From contig NW_024881272.1 of the NCBI RefSeq assembly GCF_018691265.1, positions 20,573,323 to 20,637,322 on the forward strand: a stretch of DNA of 64,000 nucleotides, in the 5' to 3' direction. Shown here piece by piece: positions 12,443 to 25,946 of the stretch. The notes beneath the pieces were generated by a model. The model did no database searches. It saw only the letters and a list, made by a program, of their open reading frames with translations, and was not told the DNA's origin. The translations under genes and the position numbers were made by a program. The stretch comes from Tyto alba. Its lineage: Eukaryota; Chordata; Aves; Strigiformes; Tytonidae. The first letter of the stretch is position 1. Each line of letters starts with the position of its first letter.

Positions 12443-15400
12443 CGTATTTTCAAGTGTAACTTTCCTCTCACAGTTCTGTGAGCTAAAAAAATTCATTTGA
12501 ATGTTTAGATGGACTCTAAGAGGGTAAGTACAATTTAATTGAACTGTACTTCACAAAATCAGAGTAAGTTGCCCCTAATAATTTTGTTCTGTGGTGACTG
12601 CTGAGTTGTAGCATATATTCACATGGCACAATTAATACTGCCTGTCATTAAGGTGTACCATATTTCTTATATTGCCCTTAATTACTTTGATTTGATACTT
12701 CTCATTACTCATCAGCTGATAATAGCACAGCGAGATAGGTGCACTTTTAAAAGCAAATGGGATGTTTAAGGATTGTTGTTAGTATTTTACAGAATTAGTT
12801 TCTTTGTGAACTGAGGTAATCATCTTGGCCCCTGCAAGACTGAAACTAAGCAGGAACAAGATTCATTAAATAATACTAATTTTGTTCTGTGTGCTAACCT
12901 TGCACACTTAACTAATTTTCTGTTCCATGTTTATAGGTTTTTAAGACATGATATTTCCAGTACTGGCTTCAGGTTTATCAACCAAAAATTGTCATCTTTA
13001 ATGGTGCAATGCTGCCATTTTTCTCAAGTTGTGTAGCATTAATTCCACAAGTAGTCAAATTCAAATCCTCTCTGCTGGATTATTCAATTAAATCTTAGCC
13101 AACATTGAGGATGGCTGAGTATCAATTTCAGGAACAGCTTCCCAATCATCTGAGTGAGCACTTCTTTAGGTTTTGGTCTTGTAACAACTTATCTGTCTCG
13201 AACTACATGTGTGAGATTTACCCATGAGGTTGTTTGTGTACATAAACACATGCATAAATCTTTGCTTGATGAAGGCCTTACACAGTGTAACTAATGAAAT
13301 GAAATTATTTGTCCTCTTTTAGGGTCATGGGTATTTATTTCTTTTAACAAGTATGTGTGATTTTTATAGGCTAGTTTCAGATTATGTGTTGGATTTAGAA
13401 AAATATTGTTTCATATGGCTATGAAACTGTGCTCAGTAACTCTTTTCAGTTTTATTTTCTTAATGATATGAGAGTTCTTATATTTGTGGAATGGTTTCCC
13501 CAGCATTTGACAACTTTTAGCTCAAGTTTAATAGGTTACAGTTTTAATTGTTTAATTAAATTATCTAATGTGTGTTCATAGTGCTGCTTATATATACTGA
13601 GGTATTCATGCAAAACAATGAAAACAATCATTGTACACAACAAAGAATATTCTTTAAGTATACATATAGATCAATTTGGAATCTCTTCTACCTGAAAAGG
13701 CAACTGTATGCAATTCCTGGATTTCATTTTGAGGAAAAAAATGCATGACACTATTTGCCATTTCTGGACATAATTAATTGTAGCAGATACACTTTAATGA
13801 TGACTATAATAGAATCTTATACATATTTTTATATATCTTCATACGTATATGTGTTGTGTTCATTTAACTGAAATATTGGTGTTATAAAATGTATCACAGC
13901 ACTCTATCAGTTAATGTTATTTAAAGCAAAGTTTTTAAAAGAGGCTAAAATAACCTTTGGATTCCTACTACACAAATATTGAAATTAATTTGAACCTCAG
14001 AAAATTGCAATCAAAACAACTACAGTCTTTGGCATGTACTGTGTGTGTATGTGTTCAGTATTTTGTTACCAGTGATGATTCACTGCCTTGTGTCATTGGT
14101 GTTTACTTTCACACTGATATATTTGATTGTCTGTTTCTATGCATACATGTATGCACTTATTTTCAAAATTTTTTGTTAGTGATAGTTTCAATGGAAATAT
14201 GCCTAGGAATCTATCATACATGGTACTTGTGTTTGGATTCTACTTTATGCCCTTTTCCACAAGTTGTGACCTTTTATTCAGGCTATTTTTCTCTCACACA
14301 CCCCCTGAGCTTTGTCCCCATAAGATTTTTAAAGTTTTATGCCTTCAGATCTCCAGCAAAAAATAACAGGGGAGACAGAAACAATTGGATAAAATGTCAT
14401 GGATATAATCTAGTTCCACAGAAGAACTCTGGTTTGTGTTTACTTAGTCTTTACTTTTCAAGTATATATGACTGTTTACATCTCTTCCCTTACCTTCAGC
14501 AAATGCTGAATTGCTCTGCATCACATTTACTAATTGCAAATATTGTTGCAGGTTATGCCACCTGATAATTGATGGAAGCTTTATATTCTGAGCCAAAAGC
14601 AAATGCATGCAACAAGCACAGGTGCATATGTTACTGCTATAAATTAGTATTTACAATCACCTTCTGTTGTTCTTCTGACATTGGCTGAAGAGCAGTTATC
14701 CTGCATTCTTTAAGAGTACTATGTATTTATTTATGTAATTGTAGAATATGGCAGTATTTTTCCCTGGAAATCAGGATTTGCAAGTACCGAGTGTAGTGAA
14801 GAGATTAATGAATCCTTCTTTCAGATATGGTGTCTGTCTTTATAAGTATATATGTATGTGTGTGTGTGTGTGTACACAAAAAAAAAAAGTCTGGTTTCCG
14901 TTCAAATAACATGTAGATATATTTTAACTAATGTTAGACCTAAAATTATTTCAGGCTAAAAATACCAAGAATGTATTAACAAAAGTAAAACTTAATCAGC
15001 AGGAATTCCTAAGACAGTCTACTGACTTGAAATAATTGATTTGTGGTTATAAAAGACAACAAAAACTGTCTTGACATCCCTAAGATTAAAGTTTTTGTCA
15101 AGGAAGGAAAATTTTTAATGTATTAAAAAAGCTAATATATTTTATTGTGCTACCTAAAGTTATAACATTTTAACATATACTCTACACTGCATTTTTATTT
15201 TTGGAATAGGATTTCCCACCTGGACAACCTTTTATCAGATTGTATAAGGATTTTTGTTTTCTCGTTGACCTGTTATTAGTAGAGAAGTGAATGGGCTCAT
15301 CAGCAAGGTAACAAAAGAAGAGACCATATAGCTACAGTTTTACTCAAGAACAGGAAATGGAATTACGTCTTTTCCGTCTAACATTGCAGGTTGGAGACTG

Positions 15401-18400
15401 AATTTAGGTAGATACTGATGTATCTTCTATATCTTGATTTCTCCCTGTGAGCCATCGTGCTGAATACTTTGTACTAGATCCCTGCTGGGAGTGGTAGAAA
15501 TCATACCTTTCATGCTACTTATGGTAGCTGCAAGATAATGACTCAGAAAGAGTTACTGATACACTTTGGGGAGCTTTGGTGATTTTCTTATTTTTCTTTG
15601 CACAGTAGGCATTAGGGCAAATGTTTATCAGGAAAAAAACTGGAGGGTTAAACAGAACTAAAGAGCAACTCAAGCGTGTTTAAACAGTTTTCTCCCGGGC
15701 GTTGTTCCAGTTTTTGATTTGCATACCTCTACCAAAATTAAATGGTCTTTTAAATTTAGCAATCTTTTGTATTCCTTATTTAATCCTTAACTTCTGACTT
15801 GAGAATTATTCATAACATTAAATATTAGTCTTACAGTGTTACCTGACTAGAAAATGGAAAAGATGTCTAAGAATTCTTATTACCCTTACTGGAATCATTT
15901 CAGATAGTTAAAAGGTACAGAAGACATGCTAATATTAGAATTCTGCTATTGGAGCTACCCGGTGAAGAATAAGAATATTCAATATAATAGCAATTAAAAT
16001 TAGATGTAAAAAGAGATCTAATACTAATTGGTTTTATCTCTAAATTACTAAATAGTCTAGAGAAACAGGAATCCTATTATTCCTAATTTATTCTGTAACA
16101 GATAACTGCAATGGTTTAGAGACAGAGAAATTCAGTTTTAAGATTGGTAAATCCTTGATGGCATTTTGGATTAGCTAACGGTTATTAAATGCAGAAATGC
16201 AAGTGACTTAACATAATTAACGGTGTTTAACTTAAATAATGGGATGAATATCAGTGGCTTTTGCTTGTTAGACCTCTCTATAAAGAGTGCTTTGGAACAG
16301 ATATATTAATGAGTATCAGAGATGTCAAAAATAAATTCAGTTTCTTTGTTCATTAAAGTTTATATTCTTTCCAGGCTGCACAATAGACAGTATATGATGT
16401 ATTTTGAGAGATTTGTTACTAAAGTTCTGCTATGAATCTCAAAATCCTATTTGTTGATTATAAAAACTGATTACATCTAATCTCTTGGCAGATCTTTTGC
16501 CAATAGTATTTCATCAATGATGCTGAAACTAAATTGCAGAAACAATGGTTGTTTTTTCATGGCATTATAATGCAGCTTCTTTTTATCTTTAGCAGTTTAC
16601 TAGCTCAGAAGGAATAAGGTGAAGGTGTATAAATGCAGAATTAGCATCTCATCTCAGAGAGAGGTATATTTAGCACTTGTAGATTGCCTTGATCTCTTTT
16701 TCTTTCCTGGCACAGTGAAGGACCTTTTTCAGGGATTCAGTAAGTTATTCCTTCATGAATGTCACATGGTATATTGGTAACATCTCATTTTATGAACATG
16801 CAGTCTGCTAGCATATGTGCAACAGTGCTGTAGTTCTTTAGACCCAGAATGTTTGGGCTTTATTGACAGATTTCTCTGAATCTTATCATTTCATTAAATT
16901 TATGAGGTAGAGCTTTTCTTCAGTTATGAATTATGCATCTGTTTCAAATTAAACTTAACCACACCTAGTGTCTTTGCCCAAGTCTCTATACGTAAATGAA
17001 TATCAATCACCAAGTTGTCTCCTAAGTTTTTTAATGCTGATTCTTAACTTTCCGAGTTTGTAAAGGAAATTGGAAAAACATTTCCCTAGTTACTTTAATA
17101 TAAATATTTTATATTGAATGAGATTCATGTACCAGTAACTAGTTATTTTATGGTCATTGGATTCTCTGCTCATGGAAAAAATGAGATTATTTTTATAATA
17201 ATGCATAATCAGAGAAGTTTGGAGACCATTTTCAAGAGGCAGCTGATCCACTGACATTATAATTCTCAGCCTGCCAGGAGAGCTCTGTAGTGTGAGCTGG
17301 GAGCTCTCGGTGCTCTAGTACAAGCGTAAACCACAATGACCACCACATTTTCCCCTAGATACTTACAAAATGTGCTAGTCAGTCTGTTCCTACAATGAAA
17401 TGACAAATAGTTCCACAAGCTCTAGGATAAATTGACTGTAGTTTTCTATGGATTTGTGTCTTCTAGTTGTTTGACATTCAAGTTTACAAATATACAAGAT
17501 TGAGGTGAAGTGTTGCTCACTGATTAGCTTTTCGAAGGCTTTCTTCCATCTAGTGTCATTTGTGGTCATACTATAACTTGTATAAATGCTCCTTTACTGC
17601 CTTGGCCTGGCTGTTTTCATAAAATTTGGGTGCAGTTAATGATATTTAACAACCCCATCCTTCTGTCAAATTTGGTTAAGAAATGCAAAAATTTTTGGTG
17701 GACCTGTGCAGAAGCAGACTGTATTTATGTGCAGGTTTCTTTACATGAGAAAGAGATACTTTGGGGGGAAAAAAAAGCTTTACTGACTATTCTTGCCTAA
17801 ATTACTGGCATTCCATCCTTACTCTCCTCTTTTTGCTTCATGGTGGGAAGGGGGTCTTTTGTCTTTGGCAGGGGGAGGTGTGAGAGGGGAAACAGAAGAA
17901 AAAAAAAAAAAGCCATTAATTGCGATTTATTGGTCTGTATCTTTTACAGTTCTGGGTTTCTCCAGAGTAGAGAAAAAATGGAGAAACACCATTTACAAAC
18001 ATGTATTTTCAGACTTACCATGGGGGGGCCATACATTCCAGCTGGTAACACATTAGCTTCCGATTTGAAAGCTGTAAGCTTTGTTCCGGCTCAGTTCTTA
18101 ATTAACCACATGTCCTCAGGTTAGTTGTCTCAAATTTCACTCATATCCTCTAATACAATGGAAGGACATTTCTGATATCACTAAATTTGGGACTAGATCC
18201 CTTACAGTTCTGTTTCTCAACTCTACCTGAACTTAAAGTGAGATTTTTTTTTAATGAGAATTATATTTATGTAAGTTAGGATTATTGTTTTTTGGTCTTC
18301 ATATGAAGAATCTTCTAAGTGTTAAGGGCATATAAGAACTATTTAAGAGACTGGAAAGGTGCCATTTGTTTTGTGAATTGGAATTTCACCTGATCTTGGG

Positions 18401-21400
18401 TTTACTACAATAGATATGTTTGATGCCTGTGTATCTGCATGTGTCCTCACTGAAGAGCTGAGATTTGGTTTGTGGAGGTCCATTGACAGGAATTCGGTAG
18501 GGGTTTTGGATATGTCTTCTGTACCTGGCTGGTGTAAAATCATTCCATTAGTTTTTCACACATGTAAGCATTTAATTCACAGCTCTACAAAACCCTGTTA
18601 ATGTTTTAAACAAATGCATATTTTCACCTAATATTTTTTAAAAAGAGTTTGGAATGAAAACATTTAGAAAATATTACCCCATAAGTGTGCCAAGACAAAG
18701 CAACCTTGCATTTTCTCCTATGTAAGGAGGTGACTCTGTGAATTAAAACTATGCACTGTGCTCTAATTTCACTGCTCACATCTGAGATATTTTCCCAATT
18801 TAAACTAATCTGAAATTAATTTTTGAGAATTTTATAGTGTAGTCATTATTGCTTAAATTACTCAAAATATAAGTTTTTTTCTTTAAAAATGTAATCTTTT
18901 GGAATGAATCTTGGAAGTTTTCCAATAATGTTTTTAACAGCTATAATTGGTTCAAGATCAAATCACTTCTTATTTTACACCTTTCAGGTTGTTCTGAACT
19001 TCTGCGTTTCCATTAAATGATCCTATGTTTTCTTCGGCTAATGCTATTTAACTATTCCATTAATTAATAAAATCAAAGAATGGTTCCTACTGAGTCCTGC
19101 GTACATGATTTTAAGCATGTATAATAGGTGAACATATGCTTGTAAAGTCTGACATTTAATTAAGTTGTTTTGATCTTTTGTTCTCCTTTTGGCACATATT
19201 AATTATTATACCTATGAAATCTCATTCAGTTTGATATGTGTTGATGTTTTCATAATATAACAAGGCTTTGTTTCATGTGTACTAGAGTTATTGTGTAACT
19301 GTGATCACAAGATACCCAGAGCTGTGTAACATACAAAAAAAAATGCTCATGACCCAAGTTTACAATACTGATTATTTTCCTTGTAGGCTAAATTTATCAG
19401 TAATTTGAATATGTGGATTGATTTCCTCTTTAATGGCTACATTTGATATAATGGCACTGAGTTCAAAGCTTAGAGAAGGAGACTTTTTTTAAAAGCAACA
19501 AAGGACCAAGCCCTACATTTTACTGTATATGATTTTTAACAGTGAGTTTTCCCAGTTCATTTCGGCAGGATTCAGTGCAGCTCATATATGAATATGGTCA
19601 TTTGAAAGAAATGTCCATATTGTTCTTTAAATAAATCTGTATCTGAAACCTCTTTCCTACAAAGAAAGATCGTGTACTGAGGGGAATTGTAATTTGAATC
19701 TCCTGGTATGTTTTTTTTTTTTTTTCTACTTCCCTAGGCTAGACCTGATCCCTCTCTGCCAGCTGTTAGTGATCCTGTTTGGAATGAATGACAACAAATA
19801 GTATAAAGATCTTCTGACACATGTCTCTGAAAGGGACTACAGAGTCTCCTATGAAATAGGATTTTTTTTTATCCAGATTGCTGGAAGAAAAATGCTGTCA
19901 CGTTAAGCAGTGATTACAATGAATATAAAAATGAATTCGCGTTTCATTGAACTAGCCACTATTCAAAATCATTGGATGTTATGCTGAATACTTTGCAAGA
20001 TGGAACCTTTTTTGGTTGACATTTGTTGGCCTTTAACAGGCTATACTATGGACTAACTAGGAAAGTACAGCAACAGGTCACAATTCATCCTGTGGGAGAT
20101 AAATGAATATGAACTGAGTAAATGGCTTGAGATTTGTCTTATACTTTGATCCATATTAACTCTTTAATACCCTGCAGGTTCATAGTTATGTGTGTAATAT
20201 ATTTTCCCGTCTATATGTGCACAGTTCTGACCTTATTTCCTAAAGCTGAAGGGGAAGACATGGGAAGATACACAGCTGATCTGAAATGCCTATAAACCTC
20301 AAGTCCAAAGTCTGAAGCTCTATCTAGCTTTCATGGAGTTTTTTCTGTTTCTTTCACAATGTCTTGCCTATAAAACCAAAGGATTTCTTTTATCTTCCTC
20401 CAGTATAGCAGTTAGATGCTCATGTCACTCAGCATGAAACAATATTATTTTACCTTTGCTTTATGTGTGTTACTTAGTGATGCATTGGGAATGAAAGTCA
20501 ATATATGATATATACTATTATTATTTTAGATAAAATAGTTGGTTAAATTCTTCCTGATACAAATGTATGTGAGGTATATTTCAAAGTGACTAAGAGAATA
20601 TATTTTAGTTTTTTCAAAGATCTTGTACATCTTAAATGGCAAGAGCTTCTCCATTGTTTAGGACATTTATTTACATAATCTGGAGAATGAATGATTTTGA
20701 TGAGCTGAAATTCTGGTTCTTCGGTTCATTTACTTTGATGTTTAAAAATTTTTTTAGTCCAGATGAAGCAGTCAGTTACACTGCTAGAATTCCTTGCTAA
20801 TTCTAGTAAACTACTTGAAGCTTTTTCAAATTTTACAAGGAATATGTTTTCCAGAAAATACTTTTTAAAGTGGTCTTTGTGAAGTCTTTTCAGACTTCAA
20901 GATGTTAGACATTGTAAACTCCATTAGAGTTGTTTTGCTTGAAAAGAAAGGAACAGTTTACAATACTCAAAAGATCTCCAGAGCTTCATAGGTATCCCAG
21001 AAGATTTTCCAAGAAAATGATTCACTGAGTGGAAATCTCCATGGCTTTGGGCAATATGTCCTGTATCTGTGTAGTGCTGCTGCCTATTCCCTTATGAGTA
21101 TGGTGTCATTCATGCTTCAGATTAGTGCCATAGGGTAGACAGGGAATATATTTCTATTATTTAGTTAAAAATTACTGCTAACAAGGATTATGTCTTGCTC
21201 ACCTCACTAGAGTTTTAGGTGATAGTTTGATAATGAGTAGAAATCCTTTTTTGTTGATGTGCAAGCATGCCTTGAATCAGAACTCTTCTGGAAGGCATTG
21301 TACCTGCCAGTGCCTTCACACATTGTATCTTGCTCCCTTGTATGTATATAGGTAGCAAAACCACTGTAAAAGCTCGATGGAAAACCCTTCTGGGAGGCAG

Positions 21401-24157
21401 TAATTGAGAATATATTTCTACAGAGGCAGATGTCCATTCTTAATACCTTCATCTACCATGCCTCAAATATAGAACAGATAAGGATATAAAGTCTTTATAT
21501 ATTTGCTTTTGTTTTTTTCTATTAATGAGGTTTTGTATCGCTTGCCTGGCAAACAATTGTGACCCTGTGAGTATTGAGAAATTAAGCAATCATCTAACCA
21601 ACTGATAATTGTTATTCTTATCTTGAAACAGAAGTAGAAGAATAGGAAAAGATTTGTCACCAAAATAGTCACGAGATAATTTTTCAATATTGAAAATATG
21701 ATCTAATCCAAGTCACAAAAGCTAAATTCCAATGCAGTGAGCAGTGATTAGATTAGCTATTTTTCATAATGGAGGAACAAATTCTTAGAAACAAAGAAAG
21801 GAATGACCTGCGAATTGATCCTGTAGACACAGATCAATCATGTAAGTGTTAAAAAACTCAGAATCTTGATTAGAAAGTAATAAAGATTAGTTATTCATCT
21901 ACATAAAAACTAAACTGGAATTCATCTTTGGATATTCAAAGCTACACAGTGATGCTTCATTAATATTTAAAATCACTATGAACAGTGTTCAGATCTTGAT
22001 ATCATCTCCTAAACCCATGTTTCACCAATTTAGAGAGTCCTTGTTAACACAGTACAGTGGATTTTCATCCCACTAAAACTGCTTAGTTTTTAGATCTGTA
22101 ATTCTTCTTGCTATGATATGCCTCTTACACCATGCACTACTTACTACACACCCCTCTTCATACAATAGCTATGGAAGAAAGTTTTTTAGTTAAAGAAAAT
22201 TACGACATGTTTAAACAGAAAATGACCTCCTATTTTTTATAAAGGCACAGTTTTTCTGGGAGGTCTCCAGAAGTTCTCCACCTCTCCCCTATCAGCACAG
22301 GGGAAGGTGGCGCACTCTCCCACATCATATAAACTGATTGCGATTGCCTGTGTAGCTCTTTTTTTTCCCCATCTATTTCAGTCAGAAATGTGCTCCAGAG
22401 TATAAGCCAACCATCACGTCTCTGCAGCAGCTATCTCTGACACCCATCACCATGCTTCTGTAGCTGAGCTCTGTGGTGCTTCTGACAAATCTGTTTCCCT
22501 CAGATTGGCTGTAGCCACTCTGTTTGGTGTGCCTGCAGACTCTTTTCATTATAAACAGTAGGGTTGTAGTAAGGAAGAGAATAAAGAAGAAACAAGTAGA
22601 TTGATATGAGTGATTTGAGGAGGGAGAAAATATCTGCACAGCAGAGTATTTTTGAGCTTATGTTACTGCAAGTTTTTGTTCCCTCTTTGTCAAGAGAGAA
22701 GCATCAAGTTTAAATAACAACACATGACAGGCTTAAGGAAAGGGAAGACAGGATTTTCTTGCCTTCTCCTCAGCAGGTGTAAGCAGCTATTTGTCCATAC
22801 TGGCCAGTCAGTACCTGAGCAAAGGCTGGGTTGGAAGTGGAACAACGTATCTGTGGCAGATAATAAATGAAGCAGCCCATGGAATTAACTAAAGATTTGA
22901 ACACAACTCAGCCTATTAAAATAGATGATACCTGTGAAGACCATCATCAAAACTTACTAATGACAAAAAAAAGCTACATACGGTAATGTCTTAGAAGAAA
23001 AATCAACAAACATTGAATATGTTCTTTTTGGACAAAGACATAGAGACAATAATTGTGAGTGAAATCCAGCTACACAGAGAGGGTAAATGAGAATCTACTC
23101 CAGCTGTGCCTGATTTCCATAAGTATTTGGGATTGCAGTTTAGGCTACAGGCCTAGATGTAACACAATTTACTGGATGCTTCTTACCGCCCTTAACAAAA
23201 AAAAAAATAAAAAAAAGGTTCATTTATGCTGATATCACTTCAACACTATGTTATTGGCTTGCTTACACAGTGTGACAGAGCTAATCTAATCACATGCAAA
23301 ATATTAAGATAGATGATGAACAAATGTGTTTGCCTCCCAAAATGTAATAACTCTATGATGTCTTAAGTGGGCCTGATTGTGTTGCTGTTAAGGTTGCTTT
23401 ACATTTTCCACTGGAGTACTGTGTTCTGTTGTTATATCCATGCTAAACTATAACACATTCATTAGACAAACACAGTCATAGATACATAGTCTAACCAACT
23501 AAGTAAGATTATATTGTTTCCAGCATAAGGGTGTGTATATGTACATAGTTCAGCACTGTCATAATCATTCCATCAGTGTCCTTATATATTTGCAATTTTA
23601 ACTTACAGTTGTCTTTTTAATATATTGTCATTTACATATTCCCTCCTACTCCTTAATGGTCTTTACATATTCAATTAATGGACTTCTGAGTAAAAGCCTA
23701 TTTTATGACTAAAGCTGAAAGAAATAAAAAAAACTGAGTGGAACAAAATGAGCCCTTTTGTGAGTAAAGGGCCTTGGAACGCTAGAGGATCCCAAATGTC
23801 TATTGTCTGGGGAAGAAAGTGATTTATAATGCATGCTGAATGAATTCAAGGTTTGAAAATAAGCGAGGGGATGAGGTTGATTGTTCCAGGACTGCTTTTA
23901 TCAAGAAATCTGGCATTGTGCTCTACATAGAGTCCACGTTTAAATGGTCCCTATTTGTCATATAACTGGCATAGTGCCACCTTGCCAGAGTGTTTTGATG
24001 AAATAGTGGCAGCTGAAGAGTAACAGACAGACAGTTGTCATCTAGATCTACTGTTCCACTACAGATCTTTAGTTACATTTAACCAGACATGGTAAATATA
24101 TTTTTTTGCTAGTGGAATTAGGAGAATAAACAAGTACAATGTAACAATAACACCTGT

Positions 24158-24161
<4 letters not shown>
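12443..24161. other. AT-rich non-coding DNA, no gene recognised
   Basis: No exon, RNA gene or mobile element was recognised. The longest frame outside repeats in the whole window is here (13957-14565, 202 codons, plus strand). It has no recognisable domain and is cysteine- and aromatic-rich. It sits in a stretch that is also open in a second frame (14127-14366), which points to local pyrimidine-rich composition. Simple repeats include a TG run at 14857-14873 followed by A11, and T15 at 19711-19725. An imperfect GC-rich stem-loop lies at 22278-22310. Confidence 0.65.
14857..14873 (+). repeat. Short (TG)n microsatellite
   Basis: About 8.5 TG units, preceded by a TA/TATG-rich stretch from 14843 and followed after ACAC by an A11 run (14878-14888). 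It is an ordinary vertebrate dinucleotide repeat, potentially polymorphic. Confidence 0.85.
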
Positions 24162-24188
<27 letters not shown>

Positions 24189-24227
24189 AAGACAAAAAAA
24201 ACCAAACCAAAACAAAAAACCAAACAA
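24162..24227 (+). repeat. A-rich (AAAC)n low-complexity tract
   Basis: The tract is composed of A and C except for one G, with AAAC units at its start and A runs within. It could be a decayed retroposon tail, but nothing recognisable precedes it. Confidence 0.85.
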
Positions 24228-25922
24228 CTGCTTCTGTCATTTTTTTTCTAATGTAAAAAAAAAAATTGTGGTCACACCAACTGTTAAGCTGAAACCCTTT
24301 ATTGTATGAGGGGAGCTAAACCTAGATTTTAACTGGTAAATTAGACATAAACCATAACCATCACCATCCAGAAGTGGTTTTGCTCAGGAACTAAGTTTTA
24401 GGTGTCTAATCCCTGGACATCTAATCTCTTCTACATTACCTGAGTAGAACATGGTGGAATTATGACCTAAGAGAAGTTATCTAAACACCTGCGTGGTATC
24501 TGAATGCTAAGATACACTAAACACTATCTAAACACCTGGTTCACCTGGAGACATGTAAAGCTATGCAGTAAAATATGTTTCAAGAAATCTGCTTTAAACC
24601 CTGCTTCTATCTAGAGCTAAATTGCCTGGTCTAGGGTTTTAAGGTTGAACTCTGTCTCTTTGGGATCTGCAGTCCCAAAGCCTACCACATGGCACACTTA
24701 GAACTGTTCTTTGAAGACCAGAACAAGGTTAGCAGTTTTCTTTTAAAATGCACCTGTGGAGAAGAAACCTCATAGTTAAGTGTGGGGATTTTTTGCTGTG
24801 AGATATACATATAAACCCTCTCAGGATGAAGAAGGAATTTAACACATTTCCTATTTGTAGTGAGTGCTCTCCCTCCTAGGCTGTTACACCATCCTTTTCT
24901 TGCATTCATTATGAAAGAATATTTGGCTTTATTTTATTGAGAGTAAATTCTGTTTGTACATTATGTATATCTTCCACCACCCACCTCCAGCTTGCATGAT
25001 TCAGGATTTAAGGAATCCTCTGCATAATTTTTGGATTCTATCAAGTTTAAGACAAACTAAATGAACTGCGAAAACTGGAATAGTTTTGAACATGCTCTGA
25101 AACAGACTCCTAGATCCTAGAGGAATTAGGCTAAGTCAAACAAAGAAATGCCTCTGTGGTTATATAGTATTGAGGCTAGAACTTTTTCAATCACAATTTT
25201 AGACTTTTTTCTCAACTGCAGTTGAATTCAGGGGAGAAGAGGTGGAGGTTTTTTTGAAAAAATCTCTAACCATTAATGGTTTTCACAGTGATACCCAAAA
25301 AGTTGAGAGAAATAATGTGCAACTTGGCAGAGACACAGAAGTCTGGACTGCAAAGACATTGGTGTTAGAAAAGGTGGATCAAGAACCTAAAACATACCAT
25401 ATTTATCCAGAAAGGAAATAAAAAACAGCCTCCACTTCTCTTGGAGACTACCTCACCCTCCTTCTCACCTCTGAAAAATAACCAATTTTAGCTCTTTCTG
25501 TACTCCTATTTATCTCAAATGTATTAGAGGAAGAAAGGCAGAATACATCTTCTTTTGTCAAGGAAATTACAGATAACAGTTTCAGTCTTGGAGTAATCTT
25601 TTAAAATTGTCCATGGCCAAATTCAACAATGCAACCCAGCCCAGCCAAGTACTTCAGTATGCACATAATTTTATTCACTTAAATCTCTCTGACTTCAAGA
25701 GGATTTAAGCAGTGCTTAAGTGCTTTGCTGCAACAGTGCCTTAAATTGGGAGATGGGAAATTTCAGACGCAGAGAGGAAGGCCAGAGTTTTTGCAGTTTC
25801 TGTTAGTAGGTGTCTAAAAAATTGGTTTGATTTTTTTCTGATGATCCTGTAATTCCTACTGCCTCCAATTTTCCTTTATTCTTTATTTTTTTTTAGAACT
25901 ATTTGGGGTGGTTTTTTTTGTC

Positions 25923-25946
25923 TTTTTTTTTTTTTTTTTTTTTTTT
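25923..25946 (+). repeat. Poly-T tract (T24)
   Basis: An uninterrupted run of 24 T preceded by a shorter T run. On the minus strand this is a poly-A run, but no retroposed sequence was recognised on that strand next to it. Confidence 0.9.

Noticed and set aside
22278..22310. GC-rich imperfect stem-loop (CCACCT...AGGTGG) as a possible microRNA or terminator
   Set aside because: The stem is only about 12 bp with a bulge, too short for a microRNA precursor, and there is no T run or gene context.
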